A stretch of 33,556 nt of DNA from positions 31,439-64,994 of the forward strand of contig NZ_ATYW01000011.1 of NCBI RefSeq assembly GCF_000427885.1, written 5' to 3'. The DNA is from Glycomyces tenuis DSM 44171. GTDB lineage: Bacteria; Actinomycetota; Actinomycetes; Mycobacteriales; Micromonosporaceae. The notes beneath the pieces are model-generated. The model saw nothing but the letters and a program-made list of their open reading frames with translations. It was not told the origin of the DNA and did no database searches. Positions within the stretch are counted from its first letter, which is position 1. The number at the start of each line of letters is the position of its first letter. The translations under genes were made by a program, and so were the position numbers. Positions 1-7,739 of this stretch are shown here, piece after piece.

Positions 1-130
1 GGTCCGCGTATGCGGCCCGGCTACGGGTGGGTTCCTGTTTCGACGGACCGCGCCGGGTTTCCCCGGTCTTACCGGCCCTCCACAGGCGTTTCAGGTCTCC
101 GCATGTCCCTCGGCGACCAGCCGCTCGCCT
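1..130 (-). ncRNA. Candidate omegaRNA/reRNA and right end of the tnpB element
   Basis: TnpB guide RNAs are known to come from the 3' end of tnpB and the element's right end. On the minus strand the 90 bases after the tnpB stop fold into compact hairpins: CCGGT-AAG-ACCGG (63-75) and CCGGG-GAAA-CCCGG (53-66). The second has a GNRA-type loop, and the two share one CCGG arm, so they are mutually exclusive. The stretch GTCGAAACAGGAACCC follows (about 34-49). I cannot see the element boundary, so the guide may lie inside the first bases or beyond the window. The limits given are approximate. Confidence 0.4.
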
Positions 131-1245
131 TCGCGGCGGATGTTGATCTCGGCGTTCACGTCCCGGTCATGCTCGGCCCCGCACCCGCACGACCACTGGC
201 GCACTCTGAGGCCGTCCAGACCCTTGGGGCCGGTCAGCGCACCACAGGCTGAGCACAACTGGGTGGACGGAAAGAACCGGTCGACCTTGACGAACGTGCG
301 ACCCGCGCGGGCCGCTTTGGATTCCAGCCGCGCCAGAAACATCCCGAACGCGGTATCGTGGACCGACTTCGCGATCCGGCCTTGAGACAGGCCCTTGACA
401 TTAAGGTCTTCGACATACACGGCTTGGTTCTCGCCGATGATTATCTTGACCTGCTTGTTGAGCCAGTCGTCCCGCTTCGCCTTGGTCTTCTCATGAATCT
501 TCGCCACGGCGATCCGGGCTTTGGCCCGGTTAGCCGATCCCTTCCGCTTGCGCGACAGCGCCCGCTGTGCTTTCTTGAGTTTTCGCTCCATGGCGCGGAA
601 GAACTTGGGCGAGGCGATGGTCTTGCCACCGCGCAGAACCGCGAAGCTCTTGAGCCCGAGATCGATCCCGGTCTCCGCCTCAGGGATCGCAAGCGGTTCC
701 AGCAAGTCTGCCTCGTCATCGACGGCCACCACGAAAGAGGCGTAGTACCTACCCGCAGCAGTCTTGACGATGGTCACCGAACTGGGCTTGACCGGGAGCT
801 CGCGAGACCAAGCGACCTTGAGGTCGCCGACCTTCGCGATAGAGAGCCGCCCGTTGCCCTTGAGTCGGAAGCCGTTGCGGGTGTACCTGGCGGTCTGGGT
901 GTTCGAGCGGCGCTTGAACCGAGGCGGCCCCACCTTCGTGCCGTTCCGCCTACCGCGCAGCGAGTCGAAGAAGTTCTTGTAGGCGGCATGGCAGTCACGC
1001 AGAGCTTGCTGCAACGGCACCGTCGACACTTGCGCAAGCCACGACCGCTCTGGAGTCTGCTTCGCGGCGGTTATGAGCCGCTTGTCCAGCTCGGCAGTGG
1101 TCGGGTAGGGCAGGCCCTCACGGTGCGCGGACTTCCTGGCCGCTACCGCATCGTTGTAGACGGTGCGCACACACCCGAACGTCCGCGCGAGCAACTGCCG
1201 CTGCGGGCGCGTCGGGTAGACCCGGAAGGCGTACCGAAGATGCAC
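91..1245 (-). CDS. tnpB: TnpB (IS200/IS605 OrfB) RNA-guided nuclease, solo element
   Basis: About 384 residues, a usual TnpB length. An N-terminal helix-turn-helix region (RYAFRVYPT onward) is followed by the RuvC-like nuclease: GIDLGLK (catalytic Asp near 195), VYVEDLNVKG (Glu near 279) and HDRDVNAE (Asp near 360). A zinc ribbon lies between the last two (CSACG, then CGCG before HDRD). Its second knuckle reads C-x-C instead of the more usual C-x-x-C. TnpB proteins are known as RNA-guided DNA nucleases that help IS200/IS605 elements persist. I chose the GTG at 1245 because family homology begins there. An in-frame ATG at 1317 would add 24 residues, but that extension runs through the element's left-end hairpin (1289-1303). 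No tnpA is visible: upstream is the SURF1 gene, and downstream is cut by the window edge. The element looks non-autonomous (IS1341-like). Family assignment is firm; nuclease activity is inferred from the intact acidic residues. Confidence 0.93.
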   Translation of the reverse strand: MHLRYAFRVYPTRPQRQLLARTFGCVRTVYNDAVAARKSAHREGLPYPTTAELDKRLITAAKQTPERSWLAQVSTVPLQQALRDCHAAYKNFFDSLRGRRNGTKVGPPRFKRRSNTQTARYTRNGFRLKGNGRLSIAKVGDLKVAWSRELPVKPSSVTIVKTAAGRYYASFVVAVDDEADLLEPLAIPEAETGIDLGLKSFAVLRGGKTIASPKFFRAMERKLKKAQRALSRKRKGSANRAKARIAVAKIHEKTKAKRDDWLNKQVKIIIGENQAVYVEDLNVKGLSQGRIAKSVHDTAFGMFLARLESKAARAGRTFVKVDRFFPSTQLCSACGALTGPKGLDGLRVRQWSCGCGAEHDRDVNAEINIRREGERLVAEGHAET

Positions 1246-1288
1246 ACCAAAACCGTAAAGAACGGGTACGACAATCCTGTCCTCCCAG

Positions 1289-1303
1289 TCCCGCTTCGCG
1301 GGA
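1289..1303. repeat. Subterminal hairpin at the left end of the tnpB element
   Basis: TCCCGC-TTC-GCGGGA is a perfect 6-bp stem with a 3-nt loop, 44 bp upstream of the preferred tnpB start. IS200/IS605-family ends are known to carry small subterminal hairpins recognised by the TnpA transposase. This places the left boundary near 1305-1335, directly behind the SURF1 stop codon. Confidence 0.5.
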
Positions 1304-1338
1304 TCACGAGCAGGCAATCGCCCTGCTCCCCCGACTCT

Positions 1339-2106
1339 CTAAAAGGAAGGGCCCTCTCCAAGCGGGGGAGGAAGTACCTCGTCCTCGTCCGCCTCGGCGT
1401 CTTCGCGCAGTTCGCGGCGGACCAGGACGACCCAGCCGACCGGCATCATCACGGCGAACAGCGCCCACTGGACGGCGTAGGAGTAGTTCTGCCAGGCGCG
1501 GAACGAGGGCGTCTGGAGCGGCTGGAAGCCCTCGGCCGGTTCGAGCTCGGCGATCCACGCGCCCCGCAGCTCGTAGTCGAGGTGCGCGCCGATCTGCTCG
1601 AGGTTGAGGCGCCGCCCCAGCAGGTACTCGTCCTCGGTGGTGACCGCGCCGCCTGAGGGCTCGCTCTCGTAGACGCGGCCGACGACGGTGACCTCGCCCT
1701 CGGGCGCCGCGGGGTACGCGGGCACCGAACCGGAGCCGCCGACGAAGCCGCGGTTCACCAGCAGCGCGGTGCCGTCGTCGAGGATCAGGGGGCTGACGAT
1801 CTCGAAGCCGTTGACGCCGTCGTTGGTGCGGGCCCGCAGGACGATCTCGTTCGCGGTGTCGTAGGTGCCGGTGACCTCGACGAGCGTCCAGCGGTCGTCC
1901 TCGTCGAGCCCGGCCCCGGCCGCCAGCACCTCGTCAAGCGGAGCCGGATCGCCGGCCGCCTCGATCCGGGCGTTGGCCTCGGCGCGCTGCTCGGCGCGGC
2001 CCCACTGCCACTGGGACAGCAGCGCGCACACCACCACCGCGCAGACCGCGGCCGCGGTGAGCCCCAGCCAGCGAGCGGAGGCCAAGAACCGAAATCGCTC
2101 CAACAC
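1339..2106 (-). CDS. SURF1-family cytochrome oxidase assembly protein
   Basis: 255 residues with the SURF1/Shy1 topology: an N-terminal membrane helix (about 13-31) ending in SQWQWGRAEQR, a large extracytoplasmic domain, and a second helix near the C-terminus (YAVQWALFAVMMPVGWVVLV). Family hallmarks are the WQWGR motif, the IVLRARTNDGVNGFEIVSPL segment, LLVNRGFV, and WQNYSYAVQW before the last helix. SURF1 proteins help insert heme and assemble aa3-type cytochrome c oxidase. The C-terminal tail is acidic then proline-rich (EADEDEVLPPPL), which is usual in actinobacteria. It diverges from the M20 peptidase gene across 36 bp. Its stop lies only a few tens of bases from the tnpB element, so the native 3' flank may have been displaced. 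Confidence 0.92.
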   Translation of the reverse strand: MLERFRFLASARWLGLTAAAVCAVVVCALLSQWQWGRAEQRAEANARIEAAGDPAPLDEVLAAGAGLDEDDRWTLVEVTGTYDTANEIVLRARTNDGVNGFEIVSPLILDDGTALLVNRGFVGGSGSVPAYPAAPEGEVTVVGRVYESEPSGGAVTTEDEYLLGRRLNLEQIGAHLDYELRGAWIAELEPAEGFQPLQTPSFRAWQNYSYAVQWALFAVMMPVGWVVLVRRELREDAEADEDEVLPPPLGEGPSF

Positions 2107-2142
2107 GCCGCCGAGTCTAGACCCGACCTATCATTACGGCTC

Positions 2143-3483
2143 ATGAGTGATGTCGTGAATGCGGTGCGCGCCGCGATGCCCGGCGTGCGCGCCGACCTGG
2201 AGCAGCTGGTGCGGATTCCTGCGATCGCCTTCGACGGCGTCGACCACGAGCCGGTCCGCCGGGGCGCCGACGAGGTGCAGCGGCTCCTGACCGAGGCGGG
2301 GGCCGGCGAGGTCAGGCAGATCAGCCGCCCGGGCGGGCAGCCGAGCGTGCTGGCGCACTTCCCGGCGCCGGCCGGGCAGCCGACGGTGCTGCTGTACGCC
2401 CACCAGGACGTCCAGCCGGTCGGGGACCCGGCGCTGTGGATCCAGGACGACCCGTTCGAGCCGGTCGAGCGCGACGGGCGCCTGTACGGGCGCGGCGTCG
2501 CCGACGACAAGGCGGGCGTCATGGCGCACCTCGCGGCGCTGCGGGCCTACGGCGGGGAGCCGCCGGTGGGCGTGAAGCTCCTCATCGAAGGCGAGGAGGA
2601 GTTCGGCTCCCCCACGCTGGAGGCACTGCTGCGCGAGCACCGCGCCGAGCTCGCCGCCGACGTCGTGGTCATCGCCGACTCGACGAACTGGCGCACCGAG
2701 GTCCCCGCGCTCACCACGTCCCTGCGCGGGGTGATCAACGTCTACGTGGAGACGGTGCTGCTGCGGGGCGCGGTCCACTCCGGGGTCTACGGCGGGGCGG
2801 TGCCCGACGCGCTCACCGCGCTGTGCCGCCTGCTGGCGACGCTCCACGACGAGCACGGCGACGTGGCCGTCGACGGCCTGGTCTCGGGCGAGGCCGCCGA
2901 GCTGGACTACGACGAGGTGAAGCTGCGCGCCGAGGCCGGGATGCTGGAGGGCGCCGAGTTCATCGGGACCGGGCGACTGACCGACCGGCTGTGGACGAAG
3001 CCGACCGCGACGGTGCTGGGCGTCGACTGCCCGGGCGCGGCCGAAGCGGCGAACGCGCTCCAGCCGACGGCGCGCGCGAAGGTGTCGTTCCGGCTGGCAC
3101 CCGGCGACAGCGCCGCGAACGCGCTCAAAGCGGTCCGGGCCCATTTCGAGGCGCACGCGCCGTGGGGTGCCGAGGTGCGGATCGTCCCCGAGGCGGGCGT
3201 CGGCGACCCGTGCGTGATCGACTCGACCGGGCCGGTGTTCGACGCGGCCCGGGCGGCGTTCGCCGAGGCGTGGGACGGGACCGAGCCGGTCGAGATCGGC
3301 ATCGGCGGCTCCATCCCGATGATCGCCACGTTCCAGGAGCTGTTCCCCGAGGCGGCGATCCTGGTGACCGGTGTGGAGGATCAGCTGTCGAACCCGCACG
3401 GGCCCAACGAGTCGCTGGATCTGGAGATGTTCGAGCGGGTCTGCGTGGCCGAGGCGCTGCTGCTGGAGCGGCTCCGGCGCTGA
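2143..3483 (+). CDS. M20-family dipeptidase / metallopeptidase
   Basis: 446 residues, the usual size for cytosolic M20 dipeptidases. The di-metal site is visible in order: YAHQDVQPV (His87, Asp89), GVADDKAG (bridging Asp121) and IEGEEEFGS (catalytic Glu151, metal-binding Glu152), with a C-terminal metal-ligand region around NPHGPNESLDLE. Members hydrolyse small peptides such as X-His or other dipeptides; the actual substrate cannot be read from the sequence. There is no signal peptide, so it is cytosolic. The ATG at 2143 follows the divergent SURF1 start by 36 bp. A strong hairpin at 3491-3521 ends the transcript. Confidence 0.93.
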   Translation: MSDVVNAVRAAMPGVRADLEQLVRIPAIAFDGVDHEPVRRGADEVQRLLTEAGAGEVRQISRPGGQPSVLAHFPAPAGQPTVLLYAHQDVQPVGDPALWIQDDPFEPVERDGRLYGRGVADDKAGVMAHLAALRAYGGEPPVGVKLLIEGEEEFGSPTLEALLREHRAELAADVVVIADSTNWRTEVPALTTSLRGVINVYVETVLLRGAVHSGVYGGAVPDALTALCRLLATLHDEHGDVAVDGLVSGEAAELDYDEVKLRAEAGMLEGAEFIGTGRLTDRLWTKPTATVLGVDCPGAAEAANALQPTARAKVSFRLAPGDSAANALKAVRAHFEAHAPWGAEVRIVPEAGVGDPCVIDSTGPVFDAARAAFAEAWDGTEPVEIGIGGSIPMIATFQELFPEAAILVTGVEDQLSNPHGPNESLDLEMFERVCVAEALLLERLRR

Positions 3484-3490
3484 ACGGCGA

Positions 3491-3521
3491 GGGCTCCGCG
3501 GGGCGCTGCGCCGCGGAGCCC
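3491..3521. terminator. Bidirectional terminator-like hairpin
   Basis: An 11-bp perfect stem, GGGCTCCGCGG / CCGCGGAGCCC, with a 9-nt loop sits between two convergent genes (stops at 3483 and 3533). There is no T-tract, as is common in high-GC actinomycetes. Confidence 0.7.
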
Positions 3522-3532
3522 GGAGCGTCGGC

Positions 3533-4543
3533 TCAGAAGCTGTCGCGCAGTTTGCGCAGCAGCTTGGCGAGCGGGTCGCCGGAGGTCTCGAAGACGTCCT
3601 TGTAGGACTTGGCCGCGGCCCTGGCCTCTTCGGAGATGGAGGCGTCGGCGTCGCCGTCCCGCCTCGGGTAGTTCCCGGCCAGGTAGTCGCGGTACTCGCC
3701 CTCGTCGATCCAGTGCTTGAGGGCGGCGGCGCGGGCCACCGAGAAGTCGTGGCTGCGCTGTTCGAGCAGCATGAGCTTGAGGAAGCTGTCGCGCAGGTCG
3801 CCGCCGGTCTCGAACTCCTTGGCCTGCTCCAGGAACGCGGCGGTGTCCACGTCGGACAGGTCGCCGCCGCCGGCCATCTTGGCCATGACGCGGATCGCGG
3901 CGGCGGGGTCCTGGACGGCGAGCGTGCCGGCGCGGTCGGCCGAGAGCTCGGACTTGCGGCTCCACTCGGACAGGGCGGCGGTGATGACGCGCAGGCCGAC
4001 GACGCCGACGGGGATCCACGCGACCGAGGTGGTCAGGCGCAGCAGCACCATCAGCAGCGTGCGGTACAGGCCGTGCCCGGACAGGGCGTGGCCGAGCTCG
4101 TGGGCGAGCAGGAACCGCAGCTCGGTCTCGTCGAGGACGTCGAGCGACCCGGAGTTGACGACGATGATCGGCTTGTCGATGCCGATGCACATCCCGCCGA
4201 GGTCGGGGTTGCGGGTGATGTAGAGCTCGGGCAGCTCGCCTTCGGCGTCGAGCGTGGCGGCGACGCCGAGATAGGCCTCGTGGACGCGCGCGTACTGGTG
4301 GCGGTCGACGCGGATGGCCGAGCCGAGGAAGGTCAGGCGCAGGGCCCGCTCGGAGACCAGGCCGGAGAGCTTGCGGAGCACGATGTCGAAACCGCGCAGT
4401 TCGCGGAGGGCGACCAGGGCGCCCCGGTCCGCCGGGTGCTCCCAGGCCCGAGTGGAGATGCCGCGCAAGACCACCGGTTCTCGGGGCGACTCGCGTGGCT
4501 CGACTGGACCGCCGCTGGGCGTGGATGGCTGCTGGTCGGACAT
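3533..4543 (-). CDS. M48-family membrane zinc metallopeptidase
   Basis: 336 residues. The zinc-binding HELGH motif is at 148-152 (LAHELGHALSGH), and the third-ligand glutamate is probably Glu199 in SRKSELSADRAG, as in M48 (HtpX/Ste24/Oma1-like) peptidases. One hydrophobic segment (about 163-190) follows HELGH, so the enzyme is probably membrane-anchored with a cytosolic active site. Upstream of the motif lies the usual family core (ELPELYITRNPDLGGMCIGID). The first 25 residues are a proline-rich disordered tail. Members act in membrane protein quality control, but no substrate can be assigned here. It is monocistronic and convergent with the M20 peptidase. Confidence 0.92.
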   Translation of the reverse strand: MSDQQPSTPSGGPVEPRESPREPVVLRGISTRAWEHPADRGALVALRELRGFDIVLRKLSGLVSERALRLTFLGSAIRVDRHQYARVHEAYLGVAATLDAEGELPELYITRNPDLGGMCIGIDKPIIVVNSGSLDVLDETELRFLLAHELGHALSGHGLYRTLLMVLLRLTTSVAWIPVGVVGLRVITAALSEWSRKSELSADRAGTLAVQDPAAAIRVMAKMAGGGDLSDVDTAAFLEQAKEFETGGDLRDSFLKLMLLEQRSHDFSVARAAALKHWIDEGEYRDYLAGNYPRRDGDADASISEEARAAAKSYKDVFETSGDPLAKLLRKLRDSF

Positions 4544-4941
4544 GCCCGCTCCTCACAGATCGTCTGAGGCCAGTGTGACACAAAGCCCCCACTCGGCGGC
4601 CCGCCGCCGCCGAGCCGCCTCACGCCTCAACCGAAGCCGTTGGCGCGAGCGGGGGTCGCGACTCCACCGGTGTGGGACGCGTTCCGGCTCGCCAAGGGCC
4701 GCAAGCGGTCGGCAAGCGGTCTCGGACGACTCCCCACTTAGGTCTTGGTAACAACTTGGCGACAACACGCGGCACGGCGCTTGACACTCGCTTGCAGGGG
4801 GACTACTCATTGACTTGGGTCAGCAATTCCGGGGCGTCGAGAAGAATCATTTGGGGTGTTCTTCCGACGCCCCGTATCCGTGTGCCTGCTACCGGCAGGT
4901 ATTCTTGCGCTGGCGTGGCGTCCGAATCACGAGCCCGCCGG
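4544..4941. other. Gene-poor stretch between M48 peptidase and tRNA-Arg
   Basis: I see no credible protein gene here; the short frames lack ribosome sites and recognisable content. It should hold the promoter of the M48 gene (minus strand) and that of the tRNA (plus strand, see 4781-4809). An inverted repeat CCTGC-TACCG-GCAGG lies at 4885-4899, and TGAC-TTGG-GTCA at 4812-4823. Confidence 0.5.
4781..4809 (+). promoter_or_regulatory. Candidate sigma-70-type promoter for tRNA-Arg
   Basis: A perfect -35 TTGACA (4781-4786) and a weaker -10 TACTCA (4804-4809) are separated by 17 bp. Transcription would start near 4816, about 125 bases before the tRNA, so a processed 5' leader is implied. Nothing else downstream on this strand needs a promoter. 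Confidence 0.4.
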
Positions 4942-5014
4942 GCGCCAGTAGCTCAGCTGGATAGAGCACCGGACTTCTAATCCGACGGTCGCAGGTTCGA
5001 ATCCTGCCTGGCGC
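4942..5014 (+). tRNA. tRNA-Arg (anticodon TCT)
   Basis: The cloverleaf can be drawn by eye. The acceptor stem is GCGCCAG/CTGGCGC (4942-4948 with 5008-5014) and the D arm GCTC/GAGC. The anticodon loop CTTCTAA has TCT at 4976-4978, and the T arm is GCAGG-TTCGAAT-CCTGC (4991-5007). G5015 would be the discriminator base and CCA is not encoded. The anticodon stem has one C-A mismatch at its outer pair. It reads AGA (and possibly AGG), rare codons in such a high-GC genome. Confidence 0.97.
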
Positions 5015-5015
5015 G

Positions 5016-5370
5016 CCCTGTCTTCCCAGTTCAGAGGCCGTATTCTCGCCACGATGTCCGCGCTCGGCGCGCACTGACGATCAGGACGTCCGACAGGGCC
5101 GGCTGCGACCTCTTACATACGCGAATCAGACCGGCAGGTCCCCGGGGAGACCGTCGCTTCGCCGCGACGTGGAACGGCTGCCTCCGGCGTGAGATCGCCG
5201 AACGAGCGATCGACGAAGACAAAGCGGGCGGCTCGCAGGCGGTCGTCGAGGCTGAGGGCGGTGCCTGTGGCGGTGTCAGGGTCGTGACAGGGCCGCGTCA
5301 GGACCGGGGGCGAGTGTTGTCGTCATGAGCGGGGGACGTCCCCGCGACACGACGATGAAGGAAGCGAACC
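5016..5370. other. Gene-poor stretch downstream of tRNA-Arg
   Basis: I see no intact gene. On the minus strand a short frame (roughly 5110-5290) reads plausibly protein-like (RLRAARFVFVDRSFGDLT), but it has no convincing start or family match, so it may be a decayed gene. Just before the hydrolase is a perfect 12-bp palindrome, GGGGACGTCCCC (5332-5343), that could be an operator. A GAAGGA ribosome site precedes 5371. Confidence 0.4.
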
Positions 5371-6174
5371 ATGACTGCTCGTACCGCCCCCTGGACCGGC
5401 CTGATCCCGACCGAGGACACCGCCCTGGCCTGCACCGACACCGGCGGCGACGGCACCGCGATCATCTACCTCAACGGCCAGTTCGCCACCCAGGGCTACT
5501 GGCGCAAGACCATCGCCGAGCTCGGCCCGCAGTGGCGCCACATCACCTTCGACGAGCGCGGCCGCGGCCGCAAGTCCAAGACCTCCTCGGACTATTCCCT
5601 GGAGGCCGCGGTCCGCGACGTGGACGCCGTCCTCGCCGCCCGCGGCGTGGAGCGGGCCGTGGTCGTCGGCTGGTCCTACGGCGCGGTCGTCGCCGCCCAC
5701 TGGACCCACCGCAACCCCGCACGCGCCATCGGCACGGTCCTGGTCGACGGCTGCTTCCCGTACGACTGGATGGACGAGGCCATGGAGCGGCGGATCCGCA
5801 CGCTGTTCAAGCGGATGCGCCCGGTCATGGCGCTGCTGCGCCCGACCGGCCTGACGCCGCGCCTCAACGCCGAGGAGCAGGCCGAGAGCAACATCGAGCT
5901 CGGCTGGCGCTCCCGCGCGGACACGCTCGGCCCGGTCCTGGACGCCATCGGGGTCCCCACCCGGTACGTGGTCGCCTCGGGCACCTCGCTCGGCAGCAAG
6001 GGCGAGGAGCAGGAGCGGATCCGCACCAGCCTGGCGGGCGTGACCGCCCGCAACCCGAACATCGAGCTCGCCGCGAAGGTCCCCAGCAACCACGGCGCGA
6101 TCCTCCGCAAGGACTTCCGCGCCATCGCCGACGCGACCCGCCAGGCCGCCACCGTCGGCGCGAAGCGCGGCTAG
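5371..6174 (+). CDS. Alpha/beta-fold hydrolase
   Basis: 267 residues with the alpha/beta-hydrolase layout: strand and oxyanion region IIYLNGQFATQGYW, then FDERGRGRKS, then the nucleophile elbow GWSYG (Ser102), and a C-terminal SNHGAILR carrying the likely catalytic His241. The acid residue is not obvious at the expected place (VVASGTS before the last helices), so the triad is incomplete by eye. There is no signal peptide. Family members are esterases, lipases or haloperoxidase-like enzymes, and the substrate is unknown. The ATG at 5371 follows a GAAGGA ribosome site. A gene of unknown function follows after 88 bp on the same strand. Confidence 0.88.
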   Translation: MTARTAPWTGLIPTEDTALACTDTGGDGTAIIYLNGQFATQGYWRKTIAELGPQWRHITFDERGRGRKSKTSSDYSLEAAVRDVDAVLAARGVERAVVVGWSYGAVVAAHWTHRNPARAIGTVLVDGCFPYDWMDEAMERRIRTLFKRMRPVMALLRPTGLTPRLNAEEQAESNIELGWRSRADTLGPVLDAIGVPTRYVVASGTSLGSKGEEQERIRTSLAGVTARNPNIELAAKVPSNHGAILRKDFRAIADATRQAATVGAKRG

Positions 6175-6262
6175 GGCGATTCGGCGGCCTCATGGACCCG
6201 CCCCGCGGGGGCGCCACCTCCAGTAGCATCGGGTGGCACCCCCGCACGGATCGAGGAGCTGC

Positions 6263-7027
6263 ATGTTCCGCCGTAAGCGCCCCGCACTGCGCTATTACCT
6301 GTACATCTCCGACACCAAGCTCGACATGCTGTTCGACCAGATTGATCCGAGGCAGCGGCGCAGACTGAGCGCCGAGGTCGACGTCGACTTGAAGCTCGCC
6401 GGCCTGCGACTGCGCGGGGCCGACAACGCCGCACCTGCCAGGACCGCGAAGCTGCGGTTGGTCGAGCGGTTCATCGAGCGGCACCACCGGGTCGGCACCG
6501 TCGACTCCCCCGGGGCCGAGTTCTTCCGCGGCACCATCGCGGCGCGATGGGGCTGGTTCCACGACGGCGAGGACTTCGACGGGCCCACGCGAGGCCGCAA
6601 CACGGTCTTCTTCCGAGGCGAGAGCGGAGGGCACGTCGTAATGCTGGCCGGTTCGCGTCGGCATGTGCTCGGGGAGCAGCCCTCACCGGAGAACACGGAT
6701 CTGACCGCCCATTCGGCGACGCCGAACATCATGGCGGTCATCTCGCGGCACATGGAGGGCACTCCCGCCGCGTTCCACCGATGGAACGCCCTGCGTTCCG
6801 ACCCCGGGCCAGTCGGATCCGAGGACCAGGCGGCAGCGCACGACCCGCCCGAGCACGCCCTGCGCCACGCGGCGGACCTCATCGACCCGACCGGACCGGC
6901 CGAATGGATCGAGTTCCTGGCGATCCCGCTGGTGACGGACCCCCGCCGTCCCGCGGTGCTGGCGACCCCCTTGTACGTCGCACGGGGCCGTCCCGGGGAT
7001 CAGGACGCCGCAGGGCCTGCCGGCTGA
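6263..7027 (+). CDS. Conserved actinobacterial protein of unknown function (DUF7019/SAVMC3_10250-like)
   Basis: 254 residues counted from the ATG at 6263, which has a GAGGAG ribosome site five bases upstream; an earlier in-frame ATG at 6233 lacks one. The opening RYYLYISDTKLDMLFDQI resembles, from memory, a family of uncharacterised actinobacterial proteins (DUF7019). The middle contains RHVLGEQPSPENTDLTAHSATPN and a C-terminal part ending in EWIEFLAIPLV and a predicted beta segment. There is no signal peptide or membrane helix. It lies behind the alpha/beta hydrolase and converges with the MgtC-like gene across only 6 bp. No function can be assigned. Confidence 0.75.
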   Translation: MFRRKRPALRYYLYISDTKLDMLFDQIDPRQRRRLSAEVDVDLKLAGLRLRGADNAAPARTAKLRLVERFIERHHRVGTVDSPGAEFFRGTIAARWGWFHDGEDFDGPTRGRNTVFFRGESGGHVVMLAGSRRHVLGEQPSPENTDLTAHSATPNIMAVISRHMEGTPAAFHRWNALRSDPGPVGSEDQAAAHDPPEHALRHAADLIDPTGPAEWIEFLAIPLVTDPRRPAVLATPLYVARGRPGDQDAAGPAG

Positions 7028-7033
7028 CGACGC

Positions 7034-7699
7034 TCAGAGCTCTTCGAAGGTGACGCCCACTACTCCGTCCTTCTTGGTCAGCAGGGAGGTCAGGTCGGCC
7101 ACCGCTCCCCTGCCGCGCAGGGTCAGGGTGGTGCTGCGCTCGCCGTTGTCGTGGTCGCGCTCGGTGCTGATCTCGCTGACGTCGAAGCCCTGCGCGGTGC
7201 AGGTGGACAGGGCCTCGGTGAGCGCGCCGGTCGAGGTGTAGACGAGGTGCAGCTTCCCCGAGTGCTGGGCGTGCTTGGCGATGATCCGCTCGACCGGGTT
7301 GAGGCTGACGACGACGATCAGCTGCATGGCCGTCACGGCGATCGCGATGGCCGGGAGCCCTGCGGCGCAGGCGATGCCGATGGCGGTGGTCCCCCAGATG
7401 GAGGCGGCCGTGGTCATTCCCATCACGAGGTTGCGCTGGATGAAGATCACGCCCGCGCCGAGGAAGCCGACGCCGGCCACCACTTGGGCGGCGATGCGGG
7501 CCGGGTCGACGCCGGGGGTGCCCTCGGGGACCTCGGCGAAGCCGAAGCGCCCGGCGGTGACGAACAGGGCCGCGCCGACGGCGATGAGCGCGTGCGTGCG
7601 CATGCCCGCGGCCTTGCCCTGGTATTCGCGCTCGGCGCCCACCAGAATGCCCAGGAGCATGGCCAGTGCGAGCAGGCCGAGCTGTTCCCAGAAGCCCAT
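7034..7699 (-). CDS. MgtC/SapB-family membrane protein
   Basis: 221 residues. Four to five membrane helices fill the first 135 residues, and the family signature LLGILVGAEREYQGKAAGMRTHALIAVGAALF lies near the N-terminus (its Arg/Glu-rich turn is diagnostic). A small soluble domain of about 80 residues, ACT-like in length and pattern, follows (KLHLVYTSTGALTE to VGVTFEEL). MgtC-like proteins are linked to growth at low Mg2+ and to control of F-type ATPase in some bacteria; the role here is inferred. It starts 40 bp after the ThDP enzyme on the same strand, so cotranscription is likely. Confidence 0.9.
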   Translation of the reverse strand: MGFWEQLGLLALAMLLGILVGAEREYQGKAAGMRTHALIAVGAALFVTAGRFGFAEVPEGTPGVDPARIAAQVVAGVGFLGAGVIFIQRNLVMGMTTAASIWGTTAIGIACAAGLPAIAIAVTAMQLIVVVSLNPVERIIAKHAQHSGKLHLVYTSTGALTEALSTCTAQGFDVSEISTERDHDNGERSTTLTLRGRGAVADLTSLLTKKDGVVGVTFEEL

Positions 7700-7739
7700 A
7701 TGTACCTTTCATGCGTCTCGGGCGGGGGTGCCCGTGTCC

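Noticed and set aside
5031..5222. 63-residue minus-strand frame near the tRNA
   Set aside because: No ribosome site, Arg/Ser-rich, not recognisable as a protein.
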